Position numbers and translations under genes: made by a program
In this document: piece by piece, positions 50,436 to 58,973 of the stretch
How positions within the stretch are numbered: position 1 is the first letter of the stretch
How the letters are laid out: the number at the start of each line of letters is the position of its first letter
Source of the DNA: Cypionkella sinensis
GTDB lineage: Bacteria > Pseudomonadota > Alphaproteobacteria > Rhodobacterales > Rhodobacteraceae
DNA length: 64,000 bases
Direction: 5' to 3'
Assembly (NCBI RefSeq): GCF_042646385.1
Contig: NZ_JBHRTO010000001.1
Location: 2,108,001-2,172,000, forward strand
Notes under the pieces: model-generated
Seen by the model: only the letters and a program-made list of their open reading frames with translations
What the model was told of the DNA's origin: nothing
The model's database searches: none

Positions 50436-51016
50436 CCATAACCTATCAACTCGGCCTGCCCGATAGTCTGCGCGGGCAAGCGGTGGTGCTGTATTGGCAG
50501 GCCTTTGGCGGCAAGCTGGGCCGGGTGATGGGGCCAACCGCCAAAGCCCACCGCTTTCTGGACCGCGTGCTGCGCGCGCCGCATGCGATTGTGGCGCTGG
50601 ATGAGGCGGGGCAGCTGCTGGGCATGGCAGGTTTCAAGACCCCGGCCGGCAGCTTTGCTGGCGGTGAAATCGCTGACATCCGCGCGATTTATGGCACGCT
50701 GGGGGCGGCTTGGCGCTTGCCGCTGTTGTGGATGCTGGGCGATGACACGCCGCCAGATCACTTTCTGCTGGATGGGATTTGTGTGGCCCCCAAGGCCCGC
50801 GGCTTGGGCGTCGGCAGCGCGCTGATCGGGGCCATCGAGGATCAGGCCCGCCAGCGGGGCTATGCGTGCGTGCAGTTGGAAGTGATCGACAGCAACCTGC
50901 GCGCGCGGGCGCTGTATCAACGATTGGGCTATCAGACGCTGAAAACCCAACCGCTTGGCTTGCTGCGCTTTGCCTTCGGGTTTGACGCGGCGATCACCAT
51001 GGTCAAGCCGCTGTAG
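50432..51016 (+). CDS. GNAT-family N-acetyltransferase
   Basis: 194 residues; acetyl-CoA-binding VAPKARGLGVGSALIGAIED and LYQRLGYQTLKT are standard GNAT motifs A and B. Acceptor unknown. ATG overlaps the stop of the mob-operon gene, making it the last of a four-gene unit. Confidence 0.88.
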   Translation: MTITYQLGLPDSLRGQAVVLYWQAFGGKLGRVMGPTAKAHRFLDRVLRAPHAIVALDEAGQLLGMAGFKTPAGSFAGGEIADIRAIYGTLGAAWRLPLLWMLGDDTPPDHFLLDGICVAPKARGLGVGSALIGAIEDQARQRGYACVQLEVIDSNLRARALYQRLGYQTLKTQPLGLLRFAFGFDAAITMVKPL

Positions 51017-51031
51017 CGGCGCACGTGGGTG

Positions 51032-52039
51032 TCAATCGAAGGTGCCCGTCACCCGACCAAACAGCATGAAGGCGCGGGCGGTGCGGGTTTCGGCCAGATC
51101 AGACAGATCCTGATCGCTGGCCACCTTTTCAAACTCGGAAAATACACGGTCAAAGGTGCGTAGGAAATGGTGGGCGGCGTCGCGGAACACCGGGTCTTCG
51201 CGCATCCGCCCGGCGGTCAGCGCCAGAGATGAGCGGTCGCGCACGCCACCCAGGGCAGCGATGCCGCGCCCGCGTTCGCCGTTGGCAAACTTGCGCCACA
51301 ACTCGGGCCGGGCGCGTTCGGGTTTCAGATCATCCATGAAGATGCCTTCCTGACTGAGCAAGGTCAGCACATCTTGCGCGGCGCGGATCAGTTTGGCGAC
51401 GTTACGATCTTCCAGTGCCAAACGCAGGGCGCGGAAGCCTTCCTTGTCATCTGGGCTTTCGGGGAACTGCACCGCGCGGGTGAAATCCTGCACCGACAGC
51501 GGCGCGCGCAGGGATTCCGATGGTGTGCCCAGCGCCAACCCCGGCTGTTCGGCCTCGGGCTGCGGCTGCGGCGGCACCAGTGCCGCCTTGCGGTCGGCTG
51601 AAGGCACGCTGAGGCCGCTGTCACGGCGCGAGTTGAAGCTGGCGAGCGCGGTTTCGGTGTGTTTGGTGGCGGCGGCGATTTCATCGAGCTTACGCTCAAC
51701 CGAAGGCCGCATACCGCCCTGCTGGCCTGCGACATAGGCTGCGCGCATCGCCTCGACCGTGGCCTGCAACCGCGCCGATTCTTCGCGCAAGGACCGGATC
51801 GAGCGCAATGTCGTCACTGCCGCCCAGATCAGCGCCAGCGGCAGGAACACCGCAAGCAGGGTCAACACATAGCCCAGCACACCCGATTCCACCGGGCCGG
51901 TGAGGAAATAGCCCCCGACGGCCACGACCCACAGCAGGCTCATCACCGCCGCGATCCATTCTGTCGGCGTGACCGCAGGATCCGCGTTGCCGCGCAGGCG
52001 CGACCCCAGACTGCGGGGCGTTTCTTCGGGTTCGGCCAT
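51032..52039 (-). CDS. Conserved membrane protein of unknown function
   Basis: 335 residues. Two transmembrane helices (about 27-48 and 55-76), then a coiled-coil-like stretch (SIRSLREESARLQATVEAMR), a Pro/Glu-rich linker and a C-terminal helical domain with FTRAVQFPESPDDKEGF. It looks like a family restricted to Rhodobacterales. No function is known to me. Lies downstream of greA on the same strand. Confidence 0.75.
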   Translation of the reverse strand: MAEPEETPRSLGSRLRGNADPAVTPTEWIAAVMSLLWVVAVGGYFLTGPVESGVLGYVLTLLAVFLPLALIWAAVTTLRSIRSLREESARLQATVEAMRAAYVAGQQGGMRPSVERKLDEIAAATKHTETALASFNSRRDSGLSVPSADRKAALVPPQPQPEAEQPGLALGTPSESLRAPLSVQDFTRAVQFPESPDDKEGFRALRLALEDRNVAKLIRAAQDVLTLLSQEGIFMDDLKPERARPELWRKFANGERGRGIAALGGVRDRSSLALTAGRMREDPVFRDAAHHFLRTFDRVFSEFEKVASDQDLSDLAETRTARAFMLFGRVTGTFD

Positions 52040-52075
52040 GTCTTGGTCCCTCAGGTCTTGGTCCCGCAGCCGGGG

Positions 52076-52546
52076 TCAGATGTAACGGATCGACAGGATT
52101 TCGTAGCCGCGCGTGCCGCCGGGGGTTTTCACCTCGACCGAGTCGCCTTCGTCTTTGCCGATCAGCGCGCGCGCCAGTGGCGAGCGGATGTTCAGCAGAT
52201 TACGCTCGATATCTGCCTCGGATTCGCCAACGATCTGATAGGTTTTCTCCTCGTCGGATTCCTCATCCACCAGAGTCACGGTGGCGCCGAACTTGATCGC
52301 GCCGGACAGCTTGGCGACATCAATCACTTCGGCCAGCGAGATGATCGCCTCAAGCTCTTTCACCCGGCCTTCGATGAAGCTCTGCTTTTCGCGGGCGGCG
52401 TGATACTCGGCGTTTTCCGACAGATCGCCATGCTCACGCGCCTCGGCGATGGCGCGGATCACGGCGGGGCGTTCCACAGATTTCAACTGCTTCAATTCTT
52501 CATCCAGAGCGGTGAAGCCGCGCCGGGTCATCGGGATTTTTTCCAT
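52076..52546 (-). CDS. greA: Transcription elongation factor GreA
   Basis: Rescues arrested RNA polymerase by stimulating transcript cleavage. 156 residues: N-terminal coiled coil with the acidic tip REHGDLSENAEYHAAREKQ and C-terminal FKBP-like domain (TYQIVGESEAD, SPLARALIGK). The start MEKIPMTRRG gives family length. A hairpin 21 bases upstream in its leader may be regulatory. Confidence 0.96.
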   Translation of the reverse strand: MEKIPMTRRGFTALDEELKQLKSVERPAVIRAIAEAREHGDLSENAEYHAAREKQSFIEGRVKELEAIISLAEVIDVAKLSGAIKFGATVTLVDEESDEEKTYQIVGESEADIERNLLNIRSPLARALIGKDEGDSVEVKTPGGTRGYEILSIRYI

Positions 52547-52566
52547 TGGTCTCTTCACGCAAATAA

Positions 52567-52599
52567 CAAGGTCACAGCCCGGTTTGGGCCATGACCTTG
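52567..52599 (-). promoter_or_regulatory. Leader hairpin upstream of greA
   Basis: CAAGGTCA / TGACCTTG (8 bp), a 2x2 internal loop, then GCCC / GGGC around a five-base loop. On the greA strand it is followed by TTATTTG. It may be a weak terminator or attenuator in the greA leader. Confidence 0.5.
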
Positions 52600-52672
52600 C
52601 GCCTCTTTCGCCATACCTGACCCGAGCGGGCCTGTGATTGCAAGGGGGAATGGCGGCAATCGGCGGGCCTTG

Positions 52673-52705
52673 GTCGCCCATGAGGAAAATTCAGTCGCCC
52701 ATGAG
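52673..52705. repeat. Direct repeat with 21-bp period in the greA/ETF-QO divergent region
   Basis: GTCGCCCATGAG occurs at 52673-52684 and 52694-52705, 21 bases apart (two helical turns). This would place two identical protein sites on the same DNA face between greA and the ETF-QO gene. Function unknown. Confidence 0.5.
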
Positions 52706-52819
52706 AAATAATCTTGCGCCTAACCTGCGATATGGCCTTGGGAAGTTGCGTTACAGTTGACCCAGACGGTGCGTTCGGGCAATGACACGGGCAGCATTTT
52801 GCCAAGCCGGAGAAATACA

Positions 52820-54469
52820 GTGACCGAGATCACACGCGAGCAGATGGATTATGATGTGGTCATCGTGGGCGCGGGGCCTGCGGGTCTGTCGGCTGCGATC
52901 CGGCTTAAACAGCTGGACAGCAACCTGTCGGTTGTGGTGCTGGAAAAAGGTTCGGAAGTTGGCGCGCATATCCTGTCGGGCGCGGTGCTGGACCCGGTCG
53001 GGCTGACCAAGCTGATCCCGGATTGGAAAGAAAAAGGCGCGCCGCTGAATGTGCCGGTGCATGAGGATAACTTCTACATCCTTGGGCCAGCGGGGCAGAT
53101 GCGGATCCCGAACTTTCCGATGCCACCGTTGATGAACAACCACGGCAACTACATCGTCTCGATGGCGAATGTCTGCCGCTGGATGGCCGAGCAGGCCGAG
53201 GGCTTGGGGGTTGAGATTTTCCCGGGCATGGCGTGTTCCGAGTTGATCTATGGCGACAAAGGCGAAGTGCGCGGCGTGGTTGCGGGCGAGTTCGGCAAGA
53301 ACGCCGATGGCACGCCGGGGCCTTCGTATGAGCCGGGGATGGTTCTGGCCGGGAAATATGTGTTCCTGTCAGAAGGCGTGCGCGGGTCTTTGGCCAAGGA
53401 AGTCATCGCCAAATATGATCTGAGCAAGGGTCACGAGCCGCAGAAGTTCGGCCTTGGCATGAAGGAAATCTGGCAGATTGATCCGGCCAAGCATCGCTTG
53501 GGCACGGTCACGCATACGATGGGCTGGCCGCTGGGCAGCAATGCAGGCGGCGGGTCGTTCATCTATCACCTTGAGAACAATCAGGTTTACGTGGGCTTCG
53601 TCGTCCATCTGAACTACAAGAACCCGCATCTTTATCCCTATATGGAATTCCAGCGCTTCAAGCATCACCCGATGGTGGCCGAACTGCTGAAAGGCGGAAA
53701 ACGCGTGGCTTATGGCGCGCGGGCGATTTCCGAGGGCGGCTGGCAGTCGATCCCGAAAATGGTTGCACCGGGCGTGGCCCTGCTGGGCTGTTCGGCGGGC
53801 CTGGTCAACGTGCCGCGCATCAAGGGCAACCACAACGCGATGCTGTCGGGGATTGACGCGGCAGAAGCGGCGTTTGTGGCGATCTCGGCAGGCCGTTCGG
53901 GCGATGAGTTGACCGAATATGAAACGCTGGTGCGCGGTGGCCCGATTGCGGCTGACCTGAAAAAAGTGCGCAACGTCAAGCCGCTCTGGTCGAAGTATGG
54001 GCTTGTCGCCTCGCTGTTCCTGGGCGGTGCCGACATGTGGGCGAATACCTTTGGGCTGACCATTCTGGGCACGCTGAAGCACGGCAAGAACGATGCGGAA
54101 TCGACCGGGCTGGCCAAGGATTACCAACCCATCGACTATCCGAAACCCGATGGCGTGCTTTCGTTTGACCGGCTTACCAACGTGGCGTTCTCGGCCACCA
54201 ACCACGACGAAAACCAACCGGCGCATCTGAAGCTGAAAGACCCGTCGATCCCGATCGCGGTCAACCTGCCGAAATATGCCGAACCCGCGCAGCGCTACTG
54301 CCCGGCGGGAGTGTATGAGGTGATCGCCGAGGCCGGGAAAGAGCCGCGCTTTCAGATCAACTTCCAGAACTGCGTGCATTGCAAGACCTGCGACATCAAA
54401 GACCCGTCGCAGAATATCGTCTGGACCACGCCGATGGGCGGTGGCGGGCCGAACTATCCGAATATGTAA
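52820..54469 (+). CDS. Electron transfer flavoprotein-ubiquinone oxidoreductase
   Basis: Moves electrons from ETF to ubiquinone during fatty- and amino-acid oxidation. 549 residues; FAD motif VIVGAGPAGLSAAIRL, ubiquinone/membrane segment near GWPLGSNAGGG, and the C-terminal [4Fe-4S] cysteines in RYCPAG and CVHCKTCDIKDPSQNIVW. GTG at 52820 follows GGAGA; an upstream ATG adds 21 unrelated residues. Confidence 0.95.
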   Translation: MTEITREQMDYDVVIVGAGPAGLSAAIRLKQLDSNLSVVVLEKGSEVGAHILSGAVLDPVGLTKLIPDWKEKGAPLNVPVHEDNFYILGPAGQMRIPNFPMPPLMNNHGNYIVSMANVCRWMAEQAEGLGVEIFPGMACSELIYGDKGEVRGVVAGEFGKNADGTPGPSYEPGMVLAGKYVFLSEGVRGSLAKEVIAKYDLSKGHEPQKFGLGMKEIWQIDPAKHRLGTVTHTMGWPLGSNAGGGSFIYHLENNQVYVGFVVHLNYKNPHLYPYMEFQRFKHHPMVAELLKGGKRVAYGARAISEGGWQSIPKMVAPGVALLGCSAGLVNVPRIKGNHNAMLSGIDAAEAAFVAISAGRSGDELTEYETLVRGGPIAADLKKVRNVKPLWSKYGLVASLFLGGADMWANTFGLTILGTLKHGKNDAESTGLAKDYQPIDYPKPDGVLSFDRLTNVAFSATNHDENQPAHLKLKDPSIPIAVNLPKYAEPAQRYCPAGVYEVIAEAGKEPRFQINFQNCVHCKTCDIKDPSQNIVWTTPMGGGGPNYPNM

Positions 54470-54540
54470 TGCGGTGATGTCCGCGACTGTCAAAGGGCGG
54501 CCCATGGCCGCCCTTTTGCATATGAACCAAGGCAACACCC

Positions 54541-54897
54541 ATGCACAACATTCTGTTCATCTGCGGCAAGGCCCGGATGCGAAGCCCGACCGCCGCTGAA
54601 GTTGCGCGCGCGATCTTGGTTGCCGAGACGGATTATGCCGGGCTGAGCGCCGATGCTGACGAGCGTGTCAGCGCCGAGCAGATCGCTTGGGCGGATTCCA
54701 TTGCTGTGATGGAAAAGGCGCAACTTGCCAAGCTGAAGCGGCAGTTTGGTGGCGCGTTGCGCGGCAAACATGTGGTCTGCCTCGACATAGCCGACAATTA
54801 CACCTTCATGCAGCCCGAACTGGTTGCACTGATCCAGCCAAAGCTGCGTCGCGTGTTTGCGAAAGTGCAGACCAGACCATCGCCCGCCAACATGTGA
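54541..54897 (+). CDS. Low-molecular-weight protein tyrosine phosphatase-like protein
   Basis: 118 residues. N-terminal ILFICGKARMRSPTAAEVA keeps the C-x5-R-S phosphate loop (Cys8, Arg14), but the usual Asn/Gly pattern of classical enzymes is changed and the C-terminal Asp motif is not the standard DPD. It matches a short family often annotated as low-molecular-weight phosphatase. Activity is unproved. A strong hairpin follows. Confidence 0.8.
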   Translation: MHNILFICGKARMRSPTAAEVARAILVAETDYAGLSADADERVSAEQIAWADSIAVMEKAQLAKLKRQFGGALRGKHVVCLDIADNYTFMQPELVALIQPKLRRVFAKVQTRPSPANM

Positions 54898-54929
54898 TCT
54901 GACATTCTGGCGCAGATCAGCGAAGATGC

Positions 54930-54960
54930 GCGGGCCGGGGGTGATAAACCCCCGGCCCGC
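54930..54960 (+). terminator. Strong GC-rich hairpin, probable terminator
   Basis: GCGGGCCGGGGGT / ACCCCCGGCCCGC perfect 13-bp stem with loop GATAA. Only ATTG follows, so termination would be by the strong stem rather than a U-run. Confidence 0.65.
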
Positions 54961-55019
54961 ATTGCTTATCCGCCCGCGCGGCTCTAGCTTTGTGGCAACG
55001 CTTACAGGAGCCGCCCCGG

Positions 55020-56780
55020 ATGCCTTTTCCTCGCCTGACCCGCATGCACCTGCTGCTGGCCTCTGCTGTCATCTGCCTGCCGTTTGCCACGCTGGCCGAA
55101 ACCGCCAAGCCCGTGCCTGCCCCCGAGGCTGTTGCCGGGCCGGTGAGCGAGGCCGGGGCTTATCTGGCCGCCGGGGTTGCGAGTTCTGAAGCCGACTACG
55201 CGGCGGCGGTCGAATGGTATGGCCGCGCGCTGAGCGGTGATCCGACCAACCCGGCGCTGCTGCAAGGTGCTTTGATGGCAGAGGTCGGCGTGGGCGATAT
55301 GGAGGGTGCGGCCAAGCTGGCGCAGGCGTTTCAGGCGGCGGGCGGCAAAAGCCAGATTGCCACGGTGGTTCTGATCGCAAGCGATGCCAAACGGCAGGAT
55401 TACGCGGCGATCCTGAAAGAGCAGGCCGCGGGCGGCTCGGCGGGTGCAGTGCTGGATGATCTGGTGAAAGCCTGGGCCAAGCTGGGGTTGGGGCGGATGT
55501 CAGAGGCGACCGAAGCCTTTGACAAGATGGCGCAAACCAAGGGGCTAGAGGCGTTCGGGTTATACCACAAGGCGCTCGCCCTTGCCTCGGCGGGGGATTA
55601 CGAGGGGGCCGAGAACATCCTTTCCGGCAAGGCTGCGGGCAGTTTCCCGCTGACCCGGCGCGGGCTGATCGCGACCGTCGAAATCCTGAGCCAGCTTGAG
55701 CGGAACCCCGAAGCGGTGGCGCTGATCGACCGCAATTTCCTGCCCGGCAATGATCTGGAGATCGACGATCTGCGCCGCCGTCTGGATGCGGGCGAGCCGC
55801 TGCCGTTTACCATTGCGCGCAATGCCAGCGAAGGCATTGGCGAAGTGTTCTACAGCATGGCGAATGCGGTGAAGGGCGAGGCTGATGCGTCCTTTACCCT
55901 GCTGCACGCCCGCGCTGCGGCCTATCTGCGGCCCGACAACACCGAAGCGGTGTTGCTGGTGGCCGGTATTCTGGAGCAGCAGCGCCAGCACGTTTTGGCA
56001 ACGGCGGCATATGCCATGGTCTCGCCCAGCGATCTGAACTTTCACGCCGCCGAAATCGGCCGTGCCAATGCCACGTTTGCCGCCGGCCACCCCGAAGCGG
56101 CGCTGGAAATCTTGCAGGCTTTGGCGCGCACGCATGGCAATATTCTGGCGGTGCAACTGGCACTCGCCGACGGGATGCGGCGCGAAAAGCGCTATGACGA
56201 GTCGTTCAAGGCCTATGACGCCGCGATCAAGATGGTGCCGAACCCCGGCCCCGGCCACTGGGTGCTGTTCTACAGCCGCGGCGTGGTCTCGGACGCGTTG
56301 CGTCATTACGACGCCGCCGAGGCCGATTTCCGCCGCGCGATGGCGTTGAACCCGAACCAGCCGGAATTGCTGAACTATCTGGGCTACAGTCTGGTTGATC
56401 AGGGTCGCAAACTGGATGAGGCGCTTGGCCTGATCAAGCGCGCGGTGCTGATGCAGCCCGACAGCGGGGCGATCCTGGATAGCCTTGGCTGGGCCTATTA
56501 CCGCCTGGGCCGCTACCGCGATGCTGTGCTGCCGATGGAGCAAGCCTCGCAGCGGATGCCGGTGGATGCGACGGTGACGGACCATCTGGGCGATGTCTAT
56601 TGGGCGGTGGGCCGCAAGCGCGAGGCCGAATATCAGTGGCGGCGTGCCTTGTCTTATGGCCCGGATGACAAGCTGGCGGCGCGGCTGCGGCTGAAACTGG
56701 CCAAGGGGCTGGATGCGGTGCTGGCGTCTGAGGGGGCGGCACCGTTGAAGCCCGTGGCTGCCGCTGCGGCGCAACCGTGA
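55020..56780 (+). CDS. Exported tetratricopeptide-repeat protein
   Basis: 586 residues with a signal peptide (LLLASAVICLPFATLAETA), then repeated 34-residue TPR helices through most of the protein; the clearest lie at the C-terminal third (LNYLGYSLVDQGRKLDEAL, ILDSLGWAYYRLGRYRDAV, VTDHLGDVYWAVGRKREAE). Likely a periplasmic scaffold. The ispE TTG start follows seven bases after its stop, so they may be co-transcribed. Confidence 0.88.
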   Translation: MPFPRLTRMHLLLASAVICLPFATLAETAKPVPAPEAVAGPVSEAGAYLAAGVASSEADYAAAVEWYGRALSGDPTNPALLQGALMAEVGVGDMEGAAKLAQAFQAAGGKSQIATVVLIASDAKRQDYAAILKEQAAGGSAGAVLDDLVKAWAKLGLGRMSEATEAFDKMAQTKGLEAFGLYHKALALASAGDYEGAENILSGKAAGSFPLTRRGLIATVEILSQLERNPEAVALIDRNFLPGNDLEIDDLRRRLDAGEPLPFTIARNASEGIGEVFYSMANAVKGEADASFTLLHARAAAYLRPDNTEAVLLVAGILEQQRQHVLATAAYAMVSPSDLNFHAAEIGRANATFAAGHPEAALEILQALARTHGNILAVQLALADGMRREKRYDESFKAYDAAIKMVPNPGPGHWVLFYSRGVVSDALRHYDAAEADFRRAMALNPNQPELLNYLGYSLVDQGRKLDEALGLIKRAVLMQPDSGAILDSLGWAYYRLGRYRDAVLPMEQASQRMPVDATVTDHLGDVYWAVGRKREAEYQWRRALSYGPDDKLAARLRLKLAKGLDAVLASEGAAPLKPVAAAAAQP

Positions 56781-56787
56781 TCTGACC

Positions 56788-57624
56788 TTGCGCGTCTTTG
56801 CCCCTGCCAAGATCAATCTGGCGCTGCATGTGACCGGGCAGCGCGGCGATGGCTATCATCTGCTTGACAGTCTGGTGGTGTTCGCGGGCGTGGGCGATTG
56901 GGTGACGGCAGAGGCCAGCGATCAGTTAAGCCTGCGGGTGACGGGGCCATTCGGCGCGGGGTTGTCGGGCGATAACCTTGTGCTGCGGGCAGCGCGGTGT
57001 CTTGGCGTGACTGCGGCGCTGGAATTGGACAAGCAGTTGCCGGTCGCCTCGGGCATTGGTGGCGGCTCGGCGGATGCAGCGGCGGCGTTGCGGGCTTTGT
57101 GCGGCTTGACCGGGCGGGCGCTGCCTGATGCAGCAGCCGTGCTGGCCTTGGGCGCGGATGTGCCGGTGTGTCTGGCCGGGGTGCCGCTGCGGATGCAGGG
57201 CGTGGGCGAGGTGCTGACCCCCCTGCCCGCTTTGCCCGCATGTTATCTGGTGCTGGTCAATCCCGGTGTGGCCGTGGCAACGCCTGCGGTGTTCAAAGCA
57301 CTGGCGCGGCGCGATAATCCGGCGATGGAGAGCATCCCCCAATGGGCGACTGCAAGTGATCTCGCCACTTGGCTGCACGCGCAGCGCAATGACCTCGAGG
57401 CCCCGGCGATGGCCTTGGCCCCGGTGATTGCCGAAGTGAAAGCCGCGCTTGAGGCCCGCCCCGGATGTCTGCTGGCGCGGATGTCGGGGTCTGGTGCGAC
57501 CTGCTTTGGCCTGTTTGCCAGTGAGGAACTGGCGAAAGCTGCTGCAGGGGTGTTGCGCGATGAGGCCCCGGCGTGGTGGGTGGCGGCGGCGCCTGTGCTG
57601 CCTCCAACGCCGCCCCGGACTTGA
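56788..57624 (+). CDS. ispE: 4-diphosphocytidyl-2-C-methyl-D-erythritol kinase
   Basis: GHMP kinase of the MEP pathway. 278 residues; APAKINLALHVTGQRGDGYH at the N-terminus, ATP loop PVASGIGGGSADAAAAL, and SGSGATCFGLF near the end. The start appears to be TTG (56788); no ATG/GTG fits. The last residues (PPTPPRT) and the stop lie inside a 29-bp inverted repeat, so the C-terminus may have been altered by that repeat. Confidence 0.93.
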   Translation: MRVFAPAKINLALHVTGQRGDGYHLLDSLVVFAGVGDWVTAEASDQLSLRVTGPFGAGLSGDNLVLRAARCLGVTAALELDKQLPVASGIGGGSADAAAALRALCGLTGRALPDAAAVLALGADVPVCLAGVPLRMQGVGEVLTPLPALPACYLVLVNPGVAVATPAVFKALARRDNPAMESIPQWATASDLATWLHAQRNDLEAPAMALAPVIAEVKAALEARPGCLLARMSGSGATCFGLFASEELAKAAAGVLRDEAPAWWVAAAPVLPPTPPRT

Positions 57625-57676
57625 TCCGGGGCCTCGTGGGCTTTGGTGAGGCCCCGGATCAAGTCCGGGGCGGCGT
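57607..57676. repeat. Perfect 29-bp inverted repeat at the 3' end of ispE
   Basis: Left arm 57607-57635 is the exact reverse complement of right arm 57648-57676, loop 12 bases. The core CCGGACTTGATCCGG/CCGGATCAAGTCCGG is, from memory, a very common mobile-like repeat in alphaproteobacteria. It overlaps the last 18 bases of ispE and lies between convergent genes, where it can serve as a terminator. Confidence 0.85.
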
Positions 57677-57687
57677 GGGGCTGGTGG

Positions 57688-58689
57688 TTAGTTGATCCGC
57701 TCGACCACATAGGCCGCCAGATCAGACAGCATGTCGCGCAAAGGGTGATCGGGCAGCACGCCCAACGCCGCTTGCGCCCGCGCCGCCCATGCCAGCGCAT
57801 CGGCCCGAGCGGCCTCCATCGCGCCGTGATGGGCCATCAGAGCCATCGCATGTTCCAGATCGCCCTCGGCCTGCTGGCCTTTCTCGATCACCCGCACCCA
57901 GAACGCGCGCTCTTCCGGGGTGGCCTTGGCAATCGCCTTGATCACCGGCAGCGTCAGCTTGCGCTCGCGGAAATCGTCGCCAGTGTTCTTGCCGATCACC
58001 GCAGCCGAGCCGCCATAATCCAGAAGATCATCAACGATCTGGAACGCAATCCCCAAGGCATCGCCGTAATCAAACAGCGCCTTGACCTGAGCCGGGGTAG
58101 CACCCGCGATTTCGGCACCGGATTCGGTTGCTGCCGAGAACAGCGCGGCGGTCTTGCCGCGCACGACCTTCAGGTAAATCTCTTCGGTGGTGGCCAGATC
58201 CTGTGCGGCGGTCAGTTGCAGCACTTCTCCTTCCGCAATGGTGGCGGAAGCGTTGGCGAGGATATCCAGCACCCGCAGATTGGCGGGCTCTACCATCAGT
58301 TGAAACGCGCGGGCGAACAGGTAATCGCCGACCAGCACGGATGATTTGTTGTCCCACAGCAGGTTCGCGGTAGGCCGACCGCGGCGGCGCTGGCTTTCAT
58401 CGACCACGTCATCATGCAGCAGGGTGGCAGTGTGGATGAACTCTACCGTCGCGGCCAGATGCACATGATAGGGGCCAGCGTAGCCCAGCAGCCGTGCTGC
58501 GGCCAACACCAGCATCGGGCGCAGACGCTTGCCGCCCGCCTCGATCAGATGCGCTGTCACTTCCGGGATGCGCGGCGCATGTTCCGAGGCCATCCGCGCC
58601 CGGATCATCTTGTTCACCGCCGCCATATCCTCGGCCAAGGCATCGGCCAGCAGGTCATGCGGTTTTTGCGCGGCGTTGATCATATTCAT
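57688..58689 (-). CDS. Long-chain polyprenyl diphosphate synthase (quinone side chain)
   Basis: 333-residue trans-prenyltransferase with FARM LLHDDVVDESQRRRG and SARM QIVDDLLDYGG, plus GDDFRERKLTLP. Of the octaprenyl/decaprenyl (IspB/DdsA) type; Rhodobacter makes ubiquinone-10, so decaprenyl is likely. ATG 58689 has AAGGGGTGAGA upstream. It is next to ispE by convergence, both isoprenoid genes. Confidence 0.92.
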   Translation of the reverse strand: MNMINAAQKPHDLLADALAEDMAAVNKMIRARMASEHAPRIPEVTAHLIEAGGKRLRPMLVLAAARLLGYAGPYHVHLAATVEFIHTATLLHDDVVDESQRRRGRPTANLLWDNKSSVLVGDYLFARAFQLMVEPANLRVLDILANASATIAEGEVLQLTAAQDLATTEEIYLKVVRGKTAALFSAATESGAEIAGATPAQVKALFDYGDALGIAFQIVDDLLDYGGSAAVIGKNTGDDFRERKLTLPVIKAIAKATPEERAFWVRVIEKGQQAEGDLEHAMALMAHHGAMEAARADALAWAARAQAALGVLPDHPLRDMLSDLAAYVVERIN

Positions 58690-58757
58690 TCTCACCCCTT
58701 CAGGTATCGACACATAGGTGTCGACTCGGGGCTATGACCCCGGCTAAACCCAATCCC

Positions 58758-58973
58758 ATGAAGCTTTTATTGCGCACGACCGACCCCACCGTAATCGCCT
58801 TTGCTCAAGCGCTCCTTGAGGGCGAGGGTATAGACAGCTTTGTGATGGACGTCCACATGAGCACGCTGGAAGGTGGCATCGGATTGTTTCCCCGCCGCAT
58901 GATGGTGGCCGACAGTGATCTGTTCATGGCGCGGGCGATCCTGGCCGATAACGGCATCTCGGATGGGGTGTGA
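58758..58973 (+). CDS. DUF2007-domain protein
   Basis: 71 residues, MKLLLRTTDPTVIAFAQALL then GIDSFVMDVHMS and RRMMVADSDLFMARAIL: the DUF2007 (putative prokaryotic signal-transducing) pattern. An in-frame ATG at 58734 would add eight residues. Function unknown. The next gene starts right after its stop. Confidence 0.82.
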   Translation: MKLLLRTTDPTVIAFAQALLEGEGIDSFVMDVHMSTLEGGIGLFPRRMMVADSDLFMARAILADNGISDGV

